Assembly (NCBI RefSeq): GCF_019320115.1
Contig: NC_089591.1
Location: 24,282,502 to 24,346,501 of the forward strand
DNA length: 64,000 bases
Reading direction: 5' to 3'
Source of the DNA: Miscanthus floridulus
Lineage: Eukaryota > Streptophyta > Magnoliopsida > Poales > Poaceae
The translations under genes were made by a program, and so were the position numbers. The notes under the pieces were generated by a model. It worked only from the letters and a program-made list of their open reading frames with translations. It made no database searches and was not told the origin of the DNA. Below, piece after piece: positions 56,459 to 64,000 of this stretch (position 1 is its first letter; each line of letters opens with the position of its first letter).

Positions 56459-59400
56459 TGTAACACCCCTAGTGTTTCAAATACTAAAACCTGCCATGTC
56501 ATCATATGCATTGCAAATCATTTGGTCTTAGTAAAAAAATTTGATATGCATACACTAAAACAAGTTTACCTTTATGTTGTATGTGTTAATTTGTATGGTT
56601 TGAATCAAGTTTGAAATCTTGGTTTTATTTTGAATTTCCAAAAACCCTAATTTCAGCGTTTAAGTTTACCCTGGAAAAAACCCATTTCAAAATCTAAGCA
56701 AATTTTGGGGTTGAGCCTAAAAGCAAAAGTGTAGAGCTTGTCTAGATATACAAAGTTGGTTTTTGGAGTTTTCAAAGTTGTTTTATAAAATTTGAAGTAA
56801 TTTGAAAAGGCGTAAATTCTTAAAATGTCCCCTTTTTGAATTCAAACTTGCATTTCAAAATGTAGACCGAATTTGGGTATGGTTATAAAAGCAAAGTTGT
56901 AGAACTTTGAATTTTGAACAATTTTTATTTTTGGAGATTTTTGAGTTGCCACATAAATTTGGGAGTAATTTGGAATTTAAATCAAGTGGCAATTCTGTAA
57001 TTTTGGTGAACAGTAACTGTGGAAAGACACCTCACCGCCGGCGACCTTCTTTTGGTTTCTAGGTGCACTCGTGGCCGTCTTTGGCTTCGCGCTGGCACAG
57101 AGAAGGCTCCTGCATGGCTTCTTTGTGCTTCTGAGCCGCGCTATGAGGCCTTCGCCGTCGCCGTTTTTCGCCGTTCGTCTTCTCCGTTTTCCCGACACCA
57201 CCGCCATTGCTCCGTCGAGCCTGTGTGTCGCCAGTAGTGTCTTTCCAGTCGCTACAAAGCCTGTCGTAGCTCCGCTTGTTCCTCGCGCACCCAGCCAACC
57301 AGCTCTGGTCACTTGTCTTCGCTGGGAAACGCCGCTCGTCGCCTTTCTTCCTCGCGGCCGGCAGCACCACCGTCGAGTGAGCGCCATCGTGGCCAGCGCT
57401 CTATGGTGAACCTTTGTCCTTGCGAAGTATTGTTCTAGCTTCACCTTGTTCCCTGTGATGCTCTATGACCAATTGATTGATCCTTTTGTCCACCGCAGTC
57501 ACCGAAACACCACCGTTAACGTTGCTCGTGCCACCGTGGCTACTATGACCGTCGACCCACCTCTCCGCTGCTCCTCCGGTCCTGCTTTTTACTCAATCGC
57601 GTTCAGGGTGAGCTGCTGAACCTTCCCATACTATTTGTTTAAGCTCTACCAGCCTTGTTTCGCTGGCATAGTGCAGCCGCTCGGCCGTGTCCACCATAGC
57701 CGGCGTCATGCTCTGTTTGTGCAGCGATCGATGCAATTAGTGCTACCCCTAGGTGTGCCTTGTCTTGGTGATCATGTTGGTGTCTTCGCCATCACCGTTG
57801 ATCTCACTAGCAAATAGTAAACCTTGGGTCATTAGTATAAAATAATTCTTGGTATGTAAAGTAAGTGTTTGAGTTTATGAAAAGGTTTAGTTAGTTGTTG
57901 GTTTGCAACTGTACTGCGAAGGAAAGTTGTATTCAAGTTATTAATTTTTGTATCCATCATCAAGCATCATGTTTAATATCTCACATCATTTTAAACATGG
58001 CATTGTTACTTCATGTAGTGAACGATAGTGAGCACGTGGTAGTCAATCAAGTGGTTGAAGAGGTTAATTCGTCTGTTGAGGTCAGGCTTTGATATCAGTG
58101 GGACGACTCCAGAACCAGACTTTTTGACAACCAAGGCAAGCCCCGGATGCATTTAAACCTACCTTGTGTTTTACAAATTTTTATCACTTTTGCTTTTTAG
58201 TACTGCATTGAGTAATTAGGAGTTGAGTGAAAACCTAATTGGTGCATTACCAATCTTGTTTTCCCATATCTACCTTGTTGACCGTTTACATTCGAGAATG
58301 TCTATTTATGCTTAGCCATGCTTAGACCAATAAAAGTCAGGTGATGACCTATCACCTGTGAGGTTTAAATGGATCTTTGGTTATGTTTGGTTACTTATGT
58401 TATCATGAGATATGAGCGTGTGGAGTAATAAATCTAGACCGGGTGGACTCGGTGTGTGAGAGCCACAAGACATGGAGGTCTTGTGAGCGGGTTCTTTCCG
58501 CCTGTGTTGATTAAGAACCATCCATTGTTGAACTATGTGAGATGAGACTTTGTAGTACTAACCACATACTCCGGTAAGCCTTAACTTGGTGACTCTATGA
58601 CAAGAATGGCTACTCGCGCACTGGGAGTGGAGAGATGGCGGGAATAGCGTGTATCCATGTGGCAATGGGCTGGATTGGTGTAGTACTGTATTCTCAGGTG
58701 GTGCAGGACCCATTCTTATTTTAGAGGACCTAAGGGTAGGTTGGTATATGTAGGTCAAGGACCTGCATATGTCGTGTGGTCTGGAATCCCCAGCTGGGTT
58801 TAATCGGTTCGAATCATCATTGCTCCTCGATTATGGAGACTCAACTCTCTGTTCATCATCGTAGTTAATAAATGAAACTTGAGCTGGATTTGAGGAAGAG
58901 TTTGATATGAAGTTCATGATCTCATTATGGATCATGGTAGATTCATATATGGTTCTTATAAAGTTTTAAATTTTGAAATAAAGAATTTTGTTAAAGAGCT
59001 TTTACGCAAAAGAACTTTGAGTATTGCTAAAGCCATACCTTGATCCCTAAGCCTGCATTCCTATGTTCTATCAATTTTATTTCGGTTAAGTCTTGTTGAG
59101 TACTTTTGTACTCAAGGTTCGTTGACCCTTGTTGCAGGTGAGCCTCATGGGCAGATCTGTCTTGGACCATGCTGCATGACTGTTGTTTCGATCGATGATG
59201 CCGAGTAAATGTGTGACCCTTGGGCAGGGTACTTATATTATGTGTTTGTATTATGTTACTAATGCCACTCCACTACTATGGTTTGTAATATTTATCGAAC
59301 TTAGTTTGTAAGGTTTGAAACTAACTGGTTTGTAAACTAGGTTATTATAAGACTTTCGTTATATTACTCTGATGTATCTATTTGAATAAACTAGTTGTAA

Positions 59401-59571
59401 TACTACATTGACTCTGTAATGGGATCCTGCTCAGAAATCATGGATGATTCAGGGTTCCCCGTGGACACCCGCCAGTCTTCTTAAGTTACCGGGAACATAT
59501 GCATAGTCATCAGAGGTCATTAGACAGTGACAGGTGCATGTGGGCCCTATAATTTAGGAGGTTCTGCCACA
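56459..59571 (+). repeat. 3' LTR of Tekay-P
   Basis: 3113 bp, from TGTAACACCCCTAGTG to TTCTGCCACA. A GC-rich block at 57010-57620 gives open stretches on both strands (for example a 155-codon one at 57444-56977, minus), but these have no domain and lie inside the LTR. The bases after it, GTCAA (59572-59576), would be the right target site. Confidence 0.92.
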
Positions 59572-60006
59572 GTCAACTCCCTCGATCACCATTGGATAAA
59601 CTGACTTAAAACCACCTTAAAATTAGCGATGTAGATCTTAGAAACGCATACAAGGCGGCGGAGAGCAAACAGGCTCTGGATTGGGCCAAACCGACCTCCC
59701 ACTGGGTCGGCCGGTCTGCCACTTTAGCAAGTGGGCCTCCCCTTCGTGTGGTGGGTCCTAGACTCTGTCTTGAGTTGCCTTTTGTAGTTTTCGTGAGTTG
59801 AATCACTTGTTGTCGTTAGTTTGCTTGTTCAAAGTGTATGATAGTGGTCTCAGGGCTATTTTTTGGATAAATTCTCCTGTATACAAATATTCACCAAAAC
59901 TTATGGAATCCATTAGTTTAAAACTCTATACCTATGTTTGGTGATAGAATTAAGTATATATGTAGGATATGTTATGGTTTGTGATTGACATTAACAACTG
60001 TCAACA
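59572..60006 (-). mobile_element. LTR remnant of the element C family
   Basis: From about 59746 to 60006 it follows 12052-12316 closely (GGTGGGTCCTAGA, TTGGATAAATTCTCCTG, TTTGGTGATAGAATTAAG, TCAACA). It extends to 59572, where Tekay-P has inserted. No polypurine tract follows at 60007, unlike at 12317, so this may be a solo LTR in minus orientation. Confidence 0.65.
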
Positions 60007-60862
60007 GCTTACATGATCAAGATCACATACACTCCACCCATATATGCTTTACTCTTATACTGAGAGTAAGCAAAAACAAGTTTTTCGCACTTATGCTATG
60101 CTCTTACACTAAGAGCTAGCCCAAACATTCCTTTCCACCTCTCCACAAACATGCCTTTCCACCTTTCCACAAAATAAAGACTCCATGTATCTAGGATCTC
60201 TCTCCATTCTCCGTACAAGTCTAAAAAAGAGACATGGGCTATATGTTATGAAAAAAGAGAGAGTTAGAAAAGATGATGAAAAGAGAGAGAGAGATGAGTC
60301 AAAAAGTGTTGAGCAAAAAATAGAGAATGGATGAGCATCAAAGATAGCCCATGATCTCAATCATTTAGATTTGGAGAGAGAATCTTTAAGGAGTCAACCT
60401 TCCACTCATATCCACACACTTGCACTCTTGATCATGTTTGTATGTTGTTTTTCTCCATGGATCCATGCTTTGACTTTATAATATAAACATTCTAAGTATG
60501 CCCTTCAAGTTCTCCTACCCAAAATTCCACATAAGCTATAGTTGTAGGGCCATGAGTAAAAGAAAGATCTTAGTAAGGACACATACAAAAAAACCATTGA
60601 GTGATTTGAGAGAACCATATGAGGAGTAACATGAGCTATGTTTTGAGAAGAAGTTATCTATGTCTTCAAGTTAGAATTGTTCCATTTCTCAAGCACCCAA
60701 GGTGATGTTCTATCCACTTCAAAACCCATAGGTATGAGTATTTGACTTGGAATATCTTTTATGCTTGCATAATATCTAGAGAAAGTTGTGTATCATATCC
60801 ACCTAAATCTTGGCTCGGTCCTCTTTATTGTTTGAATCCTTTACTCGGGACGAGCAAAGGTT
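60007..60862 (+). mobile_element. Element D, 3' part of its internal region
   Basis: AT-rich, with a GA-rich stretch at about 60230-60310 and no coding motif. It precedes a polypurine tract and an LTR start in plus orientation. I see nothing else in it. Confidence 0.45.
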
Positions 60863-60877
60863 CGGTGTGGGGGAGCT
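60863..60877 (+). other. Polypurine tract of element D
   Basis: CGGTGTGGGGGAGCT directly before the LTR start TGTTGATGGTCC. Confidence 0.65.
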
Positions 60878-61474
60878 TGTTGATGGTCCTTAACACCTCA
60901 TTTTAGACCATCAACCATGCCTAATTTGGTCATATAAATGACATAAACCATAGTCATAGGGCTTATTTCCAACCATTTCGACAAGTTGTGATGAGTATGT
61001 GAGTGTAGGAGCAAGAAGGCTACATACATGCAAAAGCACTTCATCAAATGCCAATTTTGACTGAACCATGTCAAAGGGCTCATCAAGATACATGAACTCA
61101 AGTTTTGGTTCACCTAATTCGGAGTCTGGACGACAAAGTTATGGCTTCTAGAAGATCGCAAGACCAGCTAGGCTGGATTTGGGCACAGATGGATGCTGGG
61201 CGACCCCATTTGACACAAGCCGACCTAGACTTGTGTCCAATGGCCATCAAACTTGGTCCAGGGCCTCTACACTCACCCATGAGCCCATGGGAAGCCTTGT
61301 TCTACACTTTGGATCACATGGGGCTCGGGTAAAGCCCGAATAAGGTGGCTCAATTCAACACAAGCCAATACAAGTCCACAAACCATAGAAGGAAAGCTTT
61401 AAATGTGACCAAACTTCGTACCCAAGCACATAGGAGGCAAGTGGATGTGGCAGGGGGGCTAGGGGCCCACATTC
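60878..61474 (+). repeat. Element D, start of its 3' LTR
   Basis: Begins TGTTGATGGTCCTTAAC and is cut at 61474 by LTR E. The opening resembles that of element C (TGTTGACGGTTGTTAA), but the rest differs, so D is a related yet separate family. The remainder lies beyond the window. Confidence 0.6.
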
Positions 61475-64000
61475 TGTAACACCCTAGTGTTAAGAATTGC
61501 ATTTGGCATTTGCATTTCATGAGCACAAACATCATCCAAGCATTCATGAGCATGATCATATAAAGTTTCATTTCATTTACCTTCTCTTTATCACATGGGA
61601 TGTTGCTCATATACTTAATTGTGCTTGTAATCATGTATGACCAATTTATGAAATGGTTGTGAGGTCATGAAAACACCTTATACACATCTAGGATGGTAAA
61701 TGGAACAATGTTTATATTCATGATATAGACCAAATTTGCTTCTAAGTGTTGGTCTCATTTGAAATGCCATTTTCATGATACTAGTTTGACAAAAGTTGAA
61801 CAGTAGCCTAGAGTGTTTGCATAGCTATGTGACCTAAATAAAAGTTGTAGTTCACATCATGGGTAACAAACTTTATTTAAGGGTCATGAGCTAATTCAGT
61901 GTCTAACATGGTCAAATAGAGCTCACAAGTATCAACAAAATGCTGTTTTCAAAACTTGAAATTTCACTGTCTTGAAGCTGTTTTCAGTTTCAATGTAGCC
62001 CACTTTGGAGCCTTATAGTTTGGAAACCATGGTGATTTAGATAAAACTCCTTTAATCAATCTTGTAGTAATCATGTAGCTCTACAACTTTCACTAATACC
62101 ATTTTCACTCATTCACCATGGATTAGGAGTTACATGTGCATGAAGTTGCGTTGTCAATCACCCAATGCAGCTCTGGATTGGGCAACGTCATGGCCGACCG
62201 ACCATAGGCCATGGCCGCCATGCCTCCCTACCCTCACTCACTCCCCTCACTCACTCTCGCTCTATCTCTCTCACTCTTGTGCCCGTAGCAGCAAAGCCGA
62301 GCGCCGCCGTCGCCATTGCTGAGCTCCACCACGCTCGCACGCCAACCACACCATGCCATAGTCCAATCCATCTCGCTCGTAGCTCCTCCATCATCTCCTC
62401 TACCTCCCTGAGCAGTCATTGCCACCGTTCAAGCCTAGATAATGCAACATTTCATGTCGCTATCATAGCCATGGTCACAAAGCGCCGTAGAGCTCCAAGC
62501 TCACCGTGGCTAGCCCTATCCACCACTCCTACCTCTTTCTCCCTAGTTCTATCATCTCCTTAGGTCATAGATGCTCATGTCATCATTTATTTAACCACTA
62601 CTGCCACCGTCACATGGGAATGCGCACCGCCACCGTGCGTGTCTGCTATGGTTGCAAGCATGCGTTTGTCGTCATCGACTTCATCGGACGCCCTTAGCCC
62701 GCTCTGGTACCCATTAGCATGTCTCCTAGAGGTGTAGCACCTTCCTCGATGATGGAGACCAACCTTCGACCACCATCTCATTAGAACGGTGACACCACCG
62801 CCAGTGCTCTGTGCACCGTCGTGCCGCCATGCATGTGGCTGGAACTCACCGTCGCTTCACCGTGGCTTGATCCGCACCGTAGAGCTCCGCTAGGGTTCAT
62901 AGAAGGCATAGCCATGCTTGCTTGGTCACATCTTTGCCGAAGATAGTGAGTCCACCACCACATGCCGCCACCAAGCTGCCATGCTCGCCGGCGAGGTTGC
63001 TCCGGTGATCCATCGAGCCAACCTAGGGTACCAGTAGGTGCGCATGAGTGTGGGGAACACGACGTCGGTGACCTCGTCGTCGACGAGTTTGCCGCCGGTC
63101 AAGCCACGCCCCTGCTCTATGTGTCACTGACATGTGGGTCCCATTGACCCGTGGGTCCTAGCTGTTAGTCAGTATTTGAAATGTTTTTCTTGATTTATTT
63201 TCATAGATTTAAATGCAAAATTCAAAAAATTATATTTTGAGTTACGAGTGTCCAATTTGGGTGAACCAAATTTTGTTGGATTCATCATGAAGTGTACTAT
63301 TTGATAAAAATATCAAATCTATTGTTTAGGTTATTTTTCTAGGAGAATTAAATTGAGCAAGATAAGTGCTTTTAAAGTAGTTTATATCTTATAAAATGCA
63401 TAACTTGAGCTAGGAAAGTGGTAAAATTGTGATTCCAATTTTACTGGTCTTGTGTTGATAAGCTCTAGATAGCAAAGATACTAAACCTAGAGTATACATG
63501 CTTGTAATATGGTCTTCCTATTTAATCTTATTTAATTGCTAAATTCTAGTGAAATTAATTGGTATAAAAATACATAACATATGATCATACAAATTTTAAC
63601 ATAGTATTCTCATGCTAGGAGGAAAGTAAGAAAAATATTAAATCTATTGCTTGACACTTTTCACTAGGCTAAACTATTTTTTTGCTAAAATAAGCATATG
63701 TAACTTGTCATTTTATTAGAGGTGGCTATACTTATTCAAATGGCATGAAATTTGTACAGTAGACTATTGGGGTCATTATAGGCTAATGTAAGTTTCTCAA
63801 AATTTATTGAGCACTGGAAATATTTATCCTTTAAATCACCTTATTATATAAGGAAATTGATAAATTAATATAAATAAACTACTTAGGCTTAACCATGATG
63901 TTTTCTATAGTGTTTGTGATGCATATAATCTGTTTATGTTATTAGTTAGACTTAGAAGTAATTGGTTGTATGCAACTAGTTAATTATTGCTTTATAATTC
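61475..64000 (+). repeat. Tekay-like LTR E, 5' part (runs off the window)
   Basis: Begins TGTAACACCCTAGTGTTAAG, as in the Tekay-M LTR. A GC-rich block lies at 62160-63150, followed by AAATGCAAAATTC and GTGTCCAATTTGGGTG, as on the minus strand at 21960-21880. Open stretches in the GC-rich block (up to 132 codons at 62165-62563) lack domains and match the non-coding LTR block of the other copies. Whether this is a solo LTR or the start of a full element cannot be seen. Confidence 0.8.

Larger units (their letters stand above)
49844..59571 (+). mobile_element. Tekay-P: Ty3/gypsy chromovirus, nearly complete
   Basis: Truncated 5' LTR, intact primer binding site, an extra reading frame, gag, protease, RT, RNase H, integrase, chromodomain, polypurine tract and a full 3' LTR in standard order. 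The chromodomain at the end of integrase and the long LTRs indicate the Tekay (Del) branch. At least 13 stop codons, several frameshifts and damaged integrase residues show that it is inactive. Confidence 0.93.

Noticed and set aside
56977..57444. A 155-codon minus-strand open stretch and a 112-codon plus-strand one at 57071-57409.
   Set aside because: Both lie in the GC-rich block of the Tekay-P 3' LTR. The equivalent blocks in other LTR copies do not keep the frames open, and no domain is visible.

Overview
The window is repeat DNA from a grass-type plant genome, most likely a panicoid grass with a large genome. That call rests on nested LTR retrotransposons of grass type, several kinds of grass MITE, and a Helitron-like insertion carrying a ubiquitin-like exon. 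The species cannot be fixed from sequence alone. I found no intact host gene, no rRNA or tRNA gene and no CRISPR array. Every recognisable protein belongs to a mobile element, and all are broken.

Layout. 1-12051: a Tekay-like LTR (+) split by element A (2495-10707), a Ty3/gypsy element of Tat type with no pol genes. 12052-about 20155: element C (minus), a mostly non-coding Ty3/gypsy element. 20156-47632: Tekay-M, a minus-strand chromovirus of the Tekay type. Its integrase is split by element B (24590-35897, target duplication GGTAC), and its protease by a 3.4-kb Helitron-like insertion (38145-41536). Its 5' LTR is cut at 47632. 47633-49843: a 2.2-kb island with several MITEs. 49844-59571: Tekay-P, a plus-strand Tekay element with a truncated 5' LTR and a 3.1-kb 3' LTR. 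59572-60006: an LTR remnant of the C family. 60007-61474: element D, with a polypurine tract and the start of an LTR. 61475-64000: the start of another Tekay-like LTR (E).

How the parts work together. Tekay-M and Tekay-P carry the full domain set (gag, protease, RT, RNase H, integrase, chromodomain) but are inactivated. Both have an extra coding region between the primer binding site and gag. In Tekay-P this region begins with a peptide that closely resembles the histone H3 tail. Elements A and B have no protease, RT, RNase H or integrase. They carry gag remnants, a degenerate antisense gene of the 'putative gypsy type transposon' family, and tandem repeats next to polypurine tracts, so they would have depended on proteins from other elements. 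Most internal stop codons can be explained by single C-to-T or G-to-A changes, as expected in heavily methylated plant repeats.

Order of events, from nesting: Tekay-M is older than both B and the Helitron-like insertion. The Tekay-like LTR at the left end is older than A. The C-family LTRs are older than the Tekay copies that interrupt them.
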